This document shows positions 52,944-60,813 of a stretch of DNA of 60,813 nucleotides, piece after piece. The notes beneath the pieces are model-generated. The model worked only from the letters and a program-made list of their open reading frames with translations, ran no database searches and was not told where the DNA came from. The stretch lies in NCBI RefSeq assembly GCF_029846715.1, contig NZ_JARVWW010000044.1, forward strand, positions 1-60,813. The letters are read 5' to 3'. The translations under genes were made by a program, and so were the position numbers. This DNA is from Bradyrhizobium nivariense (GTDB lineage: Bacteria > Pseudomonadota > Alphaproteobacteria > Rhizobiales > Xanthobacteraceae). How positions within the stretch are numbered: the first letter of the stretch is position 1; each line of letters begins with the position of its first letter.

Positions 52944-53856
52944 GCCCCGCAACATCGGCGCCTCAGTACGAGCTCGGCTCCTTGATCGGGCGCGCGCTGA
53001 AAGATCGGATTTTCAGATTCTCCTGACGCGATATGCGCTCGAGCGTCTGCTCTACCGGCTGAGCGTCTCACCGCATCGTGACCGCTTCATCCTCAAAGGA
53101 GCAATGCTCTTCGTAACGTGGGTCACTGACCCGTTCCGGCCTACGCGAGATCTGGATCTGCTTGGCAACGGCGACAACGATGCCGAGGCCATTGCCGAAA
53201 CCTTTCGGTCCATTTGTGCGCAGCCGGTTGCCGATGACGGCATGACGTATGACATCGTTGCGTTGACGGCCGCCCCGATCCGCGACGAGACGGAATATGG
53301 TGGCGTGCGGGTCCGCACGACGGCAACCATCGCCGGCGCTCGTATTTCGATCCAGGTCGACATTGGCTTTGGAGACGCGATTACTCCTGCCGCCGTCGAG
53401 ATCGACTATCCCGCCCTGCTCGACGCCCCGGCGCCGCATCTTCGAGCCTATCCTGTCGAGACGGTGGTGGCCGAGAAATTCGAGGCGCTGGTTACGCTCG
53501 GCGTGGCCAACAGCCGGCTCAAGGATTTCTATGATCTCTGGGTGATCTCCCGAACATTCGAGCTTCGCCGGACCGCCCTTGTCGAGGCCGTTCAGCGGAC
53601 CTTCGAACGACGCGCAACAGTGCTTCCGTCCGATATTCCTGTTGGCCTGACCGATGCATATGCGGAGGCATGGGCCGCTCAATGGCGCGCCTTCCTTGGC
53701 CGCGACCGGATGGCAGCCGCACCGGATGTTTTCGCCGTTACCGTCGCCGATCTGCGCGTCTTCCTGATGCCGCTGGTCGACGGATCGAAGGAAGAACGAA
53801 TATGGCGGCCGAGCGGGCCGTGGACACCGGAAGTAGCAAGCTCTGTCAGGCCTTGA
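52933..53856 (+). CDS. abiEii: AbiEii-type nucleotidyltransferase toxin, system 2
   Basis: 307 residues from ATG 52933. LKGAMLFVTWV (G motif variant) and TRDLDLLGNGDND (DxD) near 60-75; C-terminal VVAEKFEALVTLGVANSRLKDFYDLW (in part) is the AbiEii signature. Intact. The upstream frame opening at 52729 is only read-through. Confidence 0.88.
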   Translation: MPREPRNIGASVRARLLDRARAERSDFQILLTRYALERLLYRLSVSPHRDRFILKGAMLFVTWVTDPFRPTRDLDLLGNGDNDAEAIAETFRSICAQPVADDGMTYDIVALTAAPIRDETEYGGVRVRTTATIAGARISIQVDIGFGDAITPAAVEIDYPALLDAPAPHLRAYPVETVVAEKFEALVTLGVANSRLKDFYDLWVISRTFELRRTALVEAVQRTFERRATVLPSDIPVGLTDAYAEAWAAQWRAFLGRDRMAAAPDVFAVTVADLRVFLMPLVDGSKEERIWRPSGPWTPEVASSVRP

Positions 53857-54103
53857 TGGTCGATGAAAAGTGCGGCGCGGGCGCTCTGAGATTCGGGTTT
53901 CTACCGGATCGGGAGCGGTGTGGCCTGCAGCCAACGCCGTGCAATAGACGCCAGCGCGGTTGACGGCATAATTCGCGATCGGCGCGGTGGCCTCAGCCCG
54001 CGGCGATGACCTCTGCCAAGCGCTCAACCGGCACCCTCGGACGCCGGCGGCCTGTCGCCAAGAATCGAGCGCGCGCCGATGTGCTGGCGGTGTCCACGCA
54101 GAA

Positions 54104-54131
54104 ACGGCCCCGCCTTTCGGCGAGGCCGTTG
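54104..54131 (-). terminator. Terminator after DUF736 copy 2
   Basis: Minus strand: ACGGCCTCGCC-GAAA-GGCGGGGCCGT then TTCTG. Stem of 11 bp with one G-T. Immediately downstream of the DUF736 stop. Confidence 0.65.
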
Positions 54132-54141
54132 CCGCGGGCCC

Positions 54142-54453
54142 TCAGTCCCGGCTGGGACGGGACCAGATGAGCTGAAGACCTTCCTGGCCCTCGACTTCGA
54201 TCAAGGTGGCGTAGATCGGAGCCGGGAAGCTCGGATCATCCAGCTTGACCGAGAGGTAGTCGCGCTCGGTATCCCTGGCGGTCTTCTGCCACGCGGCGCC
54301 CAGCTCGACGTTGGAGGCGAAGATGCGGAAGTGCGGACCCTTCTCGGAGGGGTTCTCGACGCGGACCAGCTTGGCCTTGGCGTTGAGAGCGAGGGTGCGG
54401 ATTGAGCCGGAGAAGCCGTTGCCGTTCGAGGTGAAGGTGCCGATGGTTGCCAT
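54142..54453 (-). CDS. DUF736 family protein, copy 2
   Basis: 103 residues, same length as copy 1 with about 15 substitutions (SGSIRTLALNAKAKLVRVENP; ends IWSRPSRD). Whole-domain DUF736. Positioned upstream of ardC in a minus-strand plasmid block. The role of DUF736 is unestablished; duplication with the same type of leader suggests both are used. Confidence 0.9.
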   Translation of the reverse strand: MATIGTFTSNGNGFSGSIRTLALNAKAKLVRVENPSEKGPHFRIFASNVELGAAWQKTARDTERDYLSVKLDDPSFPAPIYATLIEVEGQEGLQLIWSRPSRD

Positions 54454-54474
54454 TGTCTACCTTTCAGTTTTTCG

Positions 54475-54627
54475 GGCCGCGCCTATCGCGACCTCGATGG
54501 CTGGCGACAGACCGGGGGCGCTCGACCCGCACCCCGAAGGGGCCGGCACGCAGTAGAGGGCAGCCAGGGCGCGACTTTCTTGTCTATCGCGAGGAATGAC
54601 GGCAAAGCCGGCAGGGGAAGAAAGTCG
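54475..54627 (-). promoter_or_regulatory. Structured leader of DUF736 copy 2
   Basis: Same two elements as copy 1: 54475-54493 folds as GGTCGCG-ATAGG-CGCGGCC (mRNA sense), 22 nt before the start; CGACTTTCTT (54572-54581) pairs with AAGAAAGTCG (54618-54627). The 36-nt loop contains CGGC-AAA-GCCG, while copy 1 has a different sequence with similar pairing. Confidence 0.6.
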
Positions 54628-54906
54628 AGACCGGCTATTGCGGGGATAAGAGCGAGGCGAAGCGCAAGCGACGACGGCCTTCGGTCAGACACGCCAAATC
54701 GAGGACGCAATGGGCGAGTTTCAAAAACGGACCATGTGACAACGACGGCAATCGAGTTGCCCCGACATCAGACAACGGATCTCGCCGATCGCCACGACCT
54801 CGAAACGCTCCGGGCCTGTATCGCGACCACCGGCTGAGGGATCCGGGCGCGCTGGTTTGCCGGCCGCCTTGGCGTGGTCGATCAATCGAGACCGAACGAT
54901 ACAACG

Positions 54907-55194
54907 TCAGCTATACGACAATGCGACGGGCGAGGCTCCCTGCCGATACGATGTGGACAGGAAGGGCAGCACGTTCGGCGCAGTCAGCCAAGCCAGATCG
55001 TAAACGGCGGTCGGCTCCCAGCCAGTGTCTGCGAAGATGGCACAATCGGGACTGATGATGCCGCGCCCGGCCATCAGCGCAAGCGTGGTGGACTGCACGT
55101 CAGCGCCGACGCTCAGCACGCGGAGGCCGATCGTGGCTTCGGAAGGCGCAGCGGTCAGCCGCTCGCAACGATCGAGACGTGACGTGCTCATCAT
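54907..55194 (-). pseudogene. PAPS-reductase-like ATP-binding remnant
   Basis: 95 residues beginning four bp inside the ardC stop (ATGA). LRVLSVGADVQSTTLALMAG is the PP-loop start of PAPS reductase/adenine alpha-hydrolase proteins found beside ardC on plasmids, followed by IFADTGWEP. The protein ends early: after LTAPNVLPF the expected PVHIVSAG continues one base out of frame. The family usually has 250 residues or more. Confidence 0.6.
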
Positions 55195-56117
55195 GCCGCT
55201 TCCCCGATGTCGGCGGCCTTCGGCTGCAGTTCGTGAAGGTAGGCGACGGCGCGCTGCGCATGCGCGGCCGCTGCGAAGATGAAGCGCTTCTCATTGGACA
55301 AAACGTCCAACCAGGACGCGACGTAGCTCGCGTGATCCTGCCGCGGTTCGAGTTCGGGCACGATTCCGAGATCGGCACAGAGGAAGCAGCTTCCGAGTTC
55401 GGCAACCAGTTCTTCACGTGCGCGTTCGCTGCAATCTTTCGAGTAGCGGCTGAGATCGCGATTGGCGCGATGCGTCGGCGCCGTCCAATGCACGCATTCA
55501 TGCGCGAGCGTGGCGGCATAGCTTTCGGCGTCACGGAAACTCTCGAACGGCGGCATCTGGATCAGGTCAAGCGACGGCGCGAAGAACGCCTTGTCACCGC
55601 CATGCCGGATTGTCGCGCCTGTGTTGGCGAAGAAGGCGTCGACATGCGCCAGACGCTGCGCCGGTGCGATGCTCGGAGCGGGGTGCCCGTAATAGTGGTC
55701 GGGCAGGCTCTCGATCTGGTCGACGCAAAACACGGTGTAGGCGCGCAGGAACGGAACGGTCCGTTCGACGTCGTCGCCATGCTCATCGGTCTCGATCTTG
55801 GTGATCTTGTTGGCGTAGACCACCATCGTTCCGGTCTCACCTTTGCGAATGTGGCCGCCGAGTTCGAGAGCCTGCTTGAACGTCATCCAGATCGATGACG
55901 TGAAGCCGCGCGCGACCGCTTCCGACCACAGCAGCACGACGTTAATGCCCTGGTAGGGCATGCCGTTGTGACGCAGCGGGCGCGTGATGCGCCCAGCCGC
56001 GTTGGCCGCACTCCACGGCTTAACCCAAGGACGCACACCGCGCTCCAGATCCGCGACGATGCGATCGGTGATCCGCGCATAGATGTCGGCGCGGGGTTTG
56101 GTTTCCTTACCAGTCAT
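55191..56117 (-). CDS. ardC: ArdC-type antirestriction protein
   Basis: 308 residues from ATG 56117 (GGAGG 9 nt upstream). N-terminal ssDNA-binding domain (DIYARITDRIVADLERGVRPWVKPW part, 11-35) and C-terminal zincin domain with HECVH at 206-210 and a later Glu. ArdC binds single-stranded DNA and protects incoming plasmid DNA from host restriction. Located in a block typical of plasmid entry genes; start-codon leader shared with DUF736. Confidence 0.9.
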   Translation of the reverse strand: MTGKETKPRADIYARITDRIVADLERGVRPWVKPWSAANAAGRITRPLRHNGMPYQGINVVLLWSEAVARGFTSSIWMTFKQALELGGHIRKGETGTMVVYANKITKIETDEHGDDVERTVPFLRAYTVFCVDQIESLPDHYYGHPAPSIAPAQRLAHVDAFFANTGATIRHGGDKAFFAPSLDLIQMPPFESFRDAESYAATLAHECVHWTAPTHRANRDLSRYSKDCSERAREELVAELGSCFLCADLGIVPELEPRQDHASYVASWLDVLSNEKRFIFAAAAHAQRAVAYLHELQPKAADIGEAA

Positions 56118-56136
56118 GATCCTAACCTCCGTTGGA

Positions 56137-56266
56137 GGCCGCGCCTGTCGCGGCCCGCTACGGCGGTCCGCTGCGAAGGCCTGCGGGGTCGCGCATCCGG
56201 TGACGCTGGTGGTCGGGGTGAGGGGAGAGACGCCGGACCGGAACGCAGTGGAGGACGGCAAAGCCG
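56137..56266 (-). promoter_or_regulatory. Structured leader of ardC
   Basis: 56137-56155 reads GGCCGCG-CCTGT-CGCGGCC, a perfect 7-bp hairpin 20 nt before ardC. It is the same element as in the DUF736 leaders, with a T-G pair there replaced by C-G here. CGGC-AAA-GCCG at 56256-56266 matches the apical hairpin of DUF736 copy 2. The CGACTTTCTT stem is absent. Confidence 0.55.
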
Positions 56267-56379
56267 TTGCGCTGCCGCGCCGGCCGGAGCATCGACCGAA
56301 AGCCGGTACGGGCCGCGACGTGCGCTCGATCCCGGGTCATTTCTGTTTGCTCGTTTGCGCCGTCGCGATGTGCGACATG

Positions 56380-56406
56380 AAAAAGGCCGGTCCCGAAGGA
56401 CCGGCC
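56380..56406 (-). terminator. Strong intrinsic terminator
   Basis: Minus strand: GGCCGGTCC-TTCG-GGACCGGCC followed by TTTTT. Ends the transcript of the gene at 56455-57042 before ardC, so ardC has its own promoter. Confidence 0.85.
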
Positions 56407-56454
56407 GATATCGGATCGTGAGCGAGAGGTGGGGCCGAAGCCCCGCCGGCGGCA

Positions 56455-57042
56455 TCACCCGAACGCCGCCATCTGAACCTCGGCCGCCTTGCGGCTGACG
56501 GTTTCGCCCGGCTGGTCGGGCTGGCGTTCGAACGGCTTCCAGCTCTCGCCGACAACGTGCTCGTAGGCGGCGACGGCGCCTTCGGCCGCCATGCGCAGTG
56601 CGTGTGCCTGAACGGCGACCTCGGCGGCGAATTCGCGCTTGCGCTGGGCCGCGGATTCGAACCCGACCGGTCCATCGAGGTCTTCGTCGCGCGTGTCGTT
56701 GGCGAGCTTTGCCGTCGCCTCGCGTGCTTCGGTGACCGCGCGGCTGTAGAACTGCCCAGCGCCGTGGGCCGAGCCGACATAGGAGCCGACGATGCGCTGC
56801 AGGTGAATCTGCATGGCGCGTTCGTTGACGCCTTCGCCGAGCGCGTCGGCGGTCTCGCTGATGAGCCGCTGATGCAGGTCGCGGATGGCGTCGCTGTCGA
56901 GGACGGGGAGGCCGAAGCTCTCGGCGATGCGGGTGGCCTGGGCTGCGTCCGGGCAAACGAGCCGGACCATTTCGACGGTGGTGCCGCGGCGAAGCGGGAC
57001 GACGCGGGCGTTGGTGCGGGGTGCGCGAGCGGTCTTGGTCAT
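56455..57042 (-). CDS. Conserved plasmid hypothetical protein
   Basis: 195 residues. Starts MTKTARAPRTNARVVPLRRG; helical body HLQRIVGSYVGSAHGAGQFYSRAVTEARE (in part) and AAEVAVQAHALRMAAEGAV. Similar proteins appear beside ardC and ParB-like genes on rhizobial plasmids. No catalytic motif. Preceded by a long nested inverted repeat and followed by a strong terminator, so transcribed alone. Confidence 0.65.
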   Translation of the reverse strand: MTKTARAPRTNARVVPLRRGTTVEMVRLVCPDAAQATRIAESFGLPVLDSDAIRDLHQRLISETADALGEGVNERAMQIHLQRIVGSYVGSAHGAGQFYSRAVTEAREATAKLANDTRDEDLDGPVGFESAAQRKREFAAEVAVQAHALRMAAEGAVAAYEHVVGESWKPFERQPDQPGETVSRKAAEVQMAAFG

Positions 57043-57093
57043 GGTGAACTCCTTTTCTGGTTTCGCCGTCGGGTTCGGTCCGGCCCCTGCCGG

Positions 57094-57320
57094 CTCTCCC
57101 CTCGGGTGCGGTCGCCCAGCGCCGCCGGGATGAGGGCCGCTTCAAGGTCCGGGCACCGCCAGGCGAGCAAGGTCCGGTTGCGGACAAGCGGGGTCCCAGG
57201 CTGCTGGGCCCTGCGCCGGACGCGGCCGGGCCTTGCGAGATCGGCGGTCTCCGGTCGCTTGCGACTTGGCCTTGAAGCGGACCGCCGGGGGCGCAGACCG
57301 CAGCAAACCCGAGGGGAGAG
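57094..57320 (+). repeat. 227-nt nested inverted repeat (candidate single-strand element)
   Basis: Outer stem CTCTCCCCTCGGGT (57094-57107) with 57307-57320, extended by GCGGTC (57108-57113) with GACCGC (57296-57301), 5-nt bulge. Next CCGCTTCAAGG (57137-57147) with 57270-57280; then CAAGGTCCGGTTGCG (57168-57182) with 57221-57235 (three G-T pairs on the plus strand); apical CCCAG-GCTG-CTGGG area (57195-57208). Lies 52 bp upstream of the 57042 start. Confidence 0.8.
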
Positions 57321-57435
57321 GCGACAGAATACGGGCCGGGTTGGCGATACCGGAAAGGTTCGATCTGGCCTCCGCCGCTTCTGTGCTCGCAACGTGTGGC
57401 CGGGAATGCCGCGAAGTATGCACCTGCGTGGTCCG

Positions 57436-57849
57436 CTATGCCGCAGCGCCATGCCGCTTCCCTGGACGACACTCGGCCGGACTGCGACATTCGTCCTTGC
57501 GATGTGCGCGCTCCGGGTCGTCACGAGCGTGTCGAGACTCCGGCGCGCACCGAGCCCGCAGCATCTCGATCGCGGTATCCTGCCGGGCGAGCTTGCGCGA
57601 TAACGCGTCGATCTCCGGCTGGCGCGCTGCCGTGATCGCCGCAAGATTCCAGCGGTAGCGTTCCAAGAACGCACTCGGGTCGGGCGGCTTGCCGCGGCGG
57701 TATCCCGACCGGTTGCGACCGAGCTGTGGGATCAGCGCCGTCATGCGACGGATGATCTGCCGGTCGATCATGTCGAGTTGGCGCTGCGTCTGGCGGCGCG
57801 CCTCCTCCATGCGCGAAAGCTGGGCGAGGCGCTCGGGGGAGATCTTCAT
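57436..57849 (-). CDS. Conserved hypothetical protein, helical
   Basis: 137 residues. MKISPERLAQLSRMEEARRQ and QRQLDMIDRQIIRRM form a predicted coiled coil; the C-terminal third is basic and disordered. ATG overlaps the upstream stop (ATGA), so translated with its neighbour. Function unknown. Confidence 0.6.
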   Translation of the reverse strand: MKISPERLAQLSRMEEARRQTQRQLDMIDRQIIRRMTALIPQLGRNRSGYRRGKPPDPSAFLERYRWNLAAITAARQPEIDALSRKLARQDTAIEMLRARCAPESRHARDDPERAHRKDECRSPAECRPGKRHGAAA

Positions 57850-58739
57850 GGGGACGTCCTCCCTTGCCAGGTGACGAAGCTCGATGGCCCGGAATAGACC
57901 GAGTGGCGGGTCTCATCGACGACGAAGCCGAAGCGACCCATTCGGTACTCGTCGGACGGGACCAGGAAGCGCCGCTCCTCGGTGCCTGCGCCACGTCGGC
58001 CGCCCGGCGTGGCGACGACTTCGACAAAGCCGGGATGCTGATCCGACGCGATCGCCGACACGACGATCCAATCGTCGGCGTGCTCGGTCTCGAAGGCGCG
58101 CCGATCCTTCTCCCGGGATTCGCCGGGCTGGAGCAGGGTCCCGAAAATCACCTCCCAGGCATCGGGCCAGCGATCCCTGATCGTGCGCTCCGCGCAGCGC
58201 CGCTCGTAGCTCGTGAACAGATTCGGGAAGGTGATCGCCACGATCGCCCAGCCCTCGTCCTCCTCGTACCAGCCACCCCGCGCGCGCAGCATCGAATGGA
58301 CGCTGCGGTTGCGTTCGGCGGAAAGATGAAAGCCGCCGTGTCCTGCCGTCGAATGGCAGACGACGCCTTCCGCATAGACGGTCGCGCCCTGAGATGGGCC
58401 CCAAGGCGTGTTCGCCGTGGAGGCGATGTCGCGGCGGCCGAGCGCACGCGCCTCGCGCTGGTGCTCGGCATTCTCCGCGATCTTCGCGCGGAAGGCGGCC
58501 TCGTCGGCGAGCTCGCCCGAATGGCCGTAGAAGTCGGAGTGCTTCCATTCGGCGATCGGCCGGTCGATGCGCCAGCCGGTTGCGAGATAGTGGCGGCCCT
58601 CGCGTGCCGGCAGCATGGCGAAGGCGGTGTCGGCAACGCGCGCGGCGAGGAAGCCATCGCCGCTGCGCCCGAACGCAACCTCGGGGAATCCGGCGGCCGA
58701 GTCATCGGTCATAGTGGTAGGGAGTGTGGGCGCGGTCAT
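57846..58739 (-). CDS. Conserved plasmid protein (DUF7007-like)
   Basis: 297 residues. MTAPTLPTTMTDDSAAGFPE, central HGGFHLSAERNRSVHSMLR with a conserved His/Glu, then WYEEDEGWAIVAITFPNLFT and EKDRRAFETEHADDW. I recall this as DUF7007; assignment tentative. Linked by ATGA overlaps to genes both before and after, so part of one operon. Confidence 0.65.
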   Translation of the reverse strand: MTAPTLPTTMTDDSAAGFPEVAFGRSGDGFLAARVADTAFAMLPAREGRHYLATGWRIDRPIAEWKHSDFYGHSGELADEAAFRAKIAENAEHQREARALGRRDIASTANTPWGPSQGATVYAEGVVCHSTAGHGGFHLSAERNRSVHSMLRARGGWYEEDEGWAIVAITFPNLFTSYERRCAERTIRDRWPDAWEVIFGTLLQPGESREKDRRAFETEHADDWIVVSAIASDQHPGFVEVVATPGGRRGAGTEERRFLVPSDEYRMGRFGFVVDETRHSVYSGPSSFVTWQGRTSP

Positions 58740-59212
58740 GCGGCTGTCCTCCCCTCCGCGACGTCGGCCGCGACCGCATCGGCCGTCACCTCGTCAAGAA
58801 CGGCATTTGGATAGCCGTGGCTCTGCAGCCAGGTTTCGGCATCGGCGCGGCTGCCGGCGAGATAGACCAGCTCGGCATCCTCGCCGGGCCGGTCGAGCAC
58901 GCGGACCGCGCCGGCCTTCGGGCGCTCGGTCACAGCGAATTTAAGGTCGCTGTCGACCGAGAACGAGCGGTGGACGCGAAGCACCACGACACCGTCGCCG
59001 CCATAATCGCCGGTGTGCAGCGTGATGCTCGCACTGATGACGGTGTTGCCGACGCGGCGTTCGGGTTGCTTGCGGATCAGCCGGCCGCCGCTATTTCGGT
59101 ATTCCCAGGCCGCGAGCTTCGTGCGGTGGCGCTCCGGCGGCCGCGGCGTGCCGTCGAAAAACCGGACGATCGCGCCGAGTGGGACGAGGTCGAAGATCAA
59201 TTGTGCGGACAT
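58736..59212 (-). CDS. Conserved plasmid hypothetical protein
   Basis: 158 residues from ATG 59212 (AGGAGG 5 nt upstream). MSAQLIFDLVPLGAIVRFFD, AAWEYRNSGGRLIRKQPERR, LHTGDYGGDGVVVLRVHRSF: beta-rich. First in a coupled three-gene string. Found by recall in rhizobial plasmid blocks next to DUF736 and ArdC. Function unknown. Confidence 0.65.
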   Translation of the reverse strand: MSAQLIFDLVPLGAIVRFFDGTPRPPERHRTKLAAWEYRNSGGRLIRKQPERRVGNTVISASITLHTGDYGGDGVVVLRVHRSFSVDSDLKFAVTERPKAGAVRVLDRPGEDAELVYLAGSRADAETWLQSHGYPNAVLDEVTADAVAADVAEGRTAA

Positions 59213-59301
59213 GACGTCCTCCTGTTCATGGTGGTGGAAACGAAGCCGCCGCCAGCTGAGCCGGCGGCGGGGTGTCATTCGGATCGTTGGGTGGGGACCG
59301 G

Positions 59302-60684
59302 CTATTCCGCCGCCTCGCGGAACGCCTCGGCGTCCGAGGGCTGGTCGCCATCGCTGTCCGCGGCCTCCGGGTCCTCGACCTGGTCGGCGGCCGCGTCGTC
59401 TTCGGCGACGGCGTTCTTCGCCAACCACGACAACAAGGCGGCCTTGTCGGGAGCGAACAGCGCGGCCGGATGCACGAAGCGTCCTTCCCTGAAATGCTCG
59501 ACCAGGGCGATGCGGGTGTCCTTCATCTTCTGGCGCGGGAGAACCGGCGTGTCCTTGCACGAGCCTTCGAGCGCGACGCGCGAGAGGCACGACAGGAAAT
59601 CGTCGGTGCCCATGTTGGGCAGGAAGTTATCCGCGCCGACCACGTTACCGGCGACGCGGGCGACGATGCCGCTGGCGGTGCGGTTCTCCCGGCACGACAG
59701 GACATCCGAGAGGGTTGAGCGCGCCGCGACGCGGAGTGTGTCGATGTCGACGTCGAGCTTGCCATCCTGATCGAACAGCGCCGCGGCATGGCGGGCGATG
59801 CGCCGATTGCCGTAGTAGGTCCCGCCGCTGCCGGAATCGACCGAGACGTTCTGGCCGGCGAAGGCGAGGATCAACAGCGCCATCAGCGTGTCGTCCTCGA
59901 TCGGCGCGCGGGCGAGCGCCTCGTGCAGGGCATCCGTCCGAAAGTCGCCGATCATCTCGAGGCCTTTGCGCGTCATGTCGGGACGCGGCTTCGAAACTGT
60001 TGCGGACTCATCCGCAGCGTCGCTGTCGGCCGCCGCACCCTTGCCCGTCGCCTTCTTCGCCGCGGGCATGCGGTAATGCACGCTCTGCACCCGGCCGTCA
60101 CGGTCCAGATACATCGCGGTGCAATCGCTCTTCGAGGCCTTGCCGTAGACGCGCTCAGCCTTCGGCGGCAGCTTGACCTCGCCCCAGTTGGTCGTCTCAG
60201 CGATGACGCCGCGCTTCGGCAGGTTGTTCGTCATCCATTCCTGCTGCGCGCCGAGGAAGGCCTCGACATCCGTGGTATAGCGGCTGTCCTCATCTGCTGG
60301 CGCGAACAGATCCTCTGCCCATTGGATTCCGTAAGCCTGGGCGAGGTCGTCGCCGAAGCTGGCATCACGTGCGTACATCCGGGCCTTGGTCAGAGCCTGC
60401 GCCACGCTAAACCACGACACCTGCGGATCGGCCTTGGAGGGCTTGTGCTTCTTCCAGACCTCCTTCTGCTCATCCAGCGAGGCGGAGGCGATGGTGCGGA
60501 GCTGCCGCTCGTCGGGCATGTCGCCCTTGGCCATGTGATCGAGCATGGCGGGCAGCACGTTCGCCAAGAGGCGGAGCTTTCTGATCTGTCGCACCGGCAG
60601 CGCCAAGGCGACGCCGATCGCTTCTTCGGTCCAGCCGAGAGCGACGAGGCGTTCGATCGCGCGCCACTGGTCGACGGGATTCAA
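59302..60684 (-). pseudogene. ParB-like plasmid protein, N-terminally truncated
   Basis: 460 residues. MNPVDQWRAIERLVALGWTE is usually internal in the ~700-residue ParB-nuclease-type proteins of this block; the ParB/Srx domain (about 200 residues) should precede it but unrelated AT-richer DNA is found from about 60690. The HTH and helical C-terminal domains remain (VALALPVRQIRKLRLLANVL; GKLDVDIDTLRVAARSTLSDVLS). An internal ATG could produce a partial protein. Cut by insertion or rearrangement. Confidence 0.6.
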
Positions 60685-60711
60685 GCCTTAGGTTATGCGT
60701 CAACTGTCCTG

Positions 60712-60813
60712 TTAGCTGTATGGCGTTGATTCTTTTACCTTTCTGGTTGCACCTTGCATTTTGGGTGTATCTTTGGCGCTGAAGCGTTGCCGTTTGGTGT
60801 CAATCACGATGGC
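60712..60813 (-). CDS. Partial CDS at the window edge
   Basis: 33 residues to TAA 60712-60714, ending KMQGATRKVKESTPYS. GC content is lower than in the neighbouring genes, suggesting foreign DNA inserted next to the truncated ParB-like gene. Too short to identify. Confidence 0.4.
   Translation of the reverse strand, partial: AIVIDTKRQRFSAKDTPKMQGATRKVKESTPYS

Noticed and set aside
1..60813. CRISPR arrays, rRNA genes and complete tRNA genes
   Set aside because: No regularly spaced direct repeats and no rRNA-like stretches were seen; the tRNA matches are only fragments.

Overview
The window looks like accessory DNA from a Bradyrhizobium-type alphaproteobacterium (Rhizobiales). The DNA is GC-rich and carries a repABC replication and partition cassette. 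Several small gene families typical of rhizobial plasmids and genomic islands are present (DUF736, ArdC, DUF2285, the RHE_PE00001/DUF1612 family). No rRNA, complete tRNA or core housekeeping cluster is visible. All assignments come from reading the sequence; no database search was run.

Layout. 1-5.8 kb is an eroded border: the 3' end of an IS3-type element interrupting a GAF gene, a short-chain dehydrogenase, a cupin, a broken patatin gene and two tRNA scars. A 3' fragment of a CAU-anticodon tRNA (5765-5819) ends two bases from the stop codon of a relaxase, which looks like an attachment-site boundary. 5.8-9.65 kb is a compact mobilisation and partition module: relaxase, MobC, a candidate oriT with an IncP/VirD2-like nick consensus, and KorB-like ParB with ParA, bracketed by two copies of a parS-like palindrome. 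10-18 kb holds a WGR protein, a secreted TPR protein, the first DUF736 gene, and a TetR / ABC substrate-binding protein / Rieske oxygenase cluster with a 20-bp palindromic operator. 18.2-22.8 kb is a complete repABC unit with three identical parS palindromes and a candidate antisense RNA. 22.8-32.6 kb holds an integrase pseudogene with several frameshifts, VapBC, a TniA/TniB transposition module, RHE_PE00001 paralogues, DUF2285 and a first AbiE-type toxin-antitoxin pair. 32.6-51 kb mixes decayed genes with apparently intact physiological genes: a guanidinium-type SMR exporter, an amidinotransferase, a fused double Crp/Fnr regulator, an RND efflux pump, OsmC and bacterioferritin. 51-54 kb repeats the RHE_PE00001 and AbiE theme. 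54-60.7 kb is a minus-strand plasmid-type block: second DUF736, ArdC with a PAPS-reductase-like remnant, four conserved hypotheticals and a truncated ParB-like protein.

How it fits together. Two independent ParA/ParB systems with different parS sequences sit within 13 kb of each other, suggesting that a mobilisable element and a repABC plasmid have been joined. No type IV secretion or coupling protein is visible here, so the module would need transfer machinery from elsewhere.

The most novel signals are non-coding. Both DUF736 genes and ardC share a hairpin-bearing leader just upstream of the start codon. A 227-nt nested inverted repeat lies upstream of the gene starting at 57042, and folds better as single-stranded plus-strand DNA, the predicted transferred strand. 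I propose that these are early-expression elements of the entering plasmid strand or RNA regulators; this is inference.
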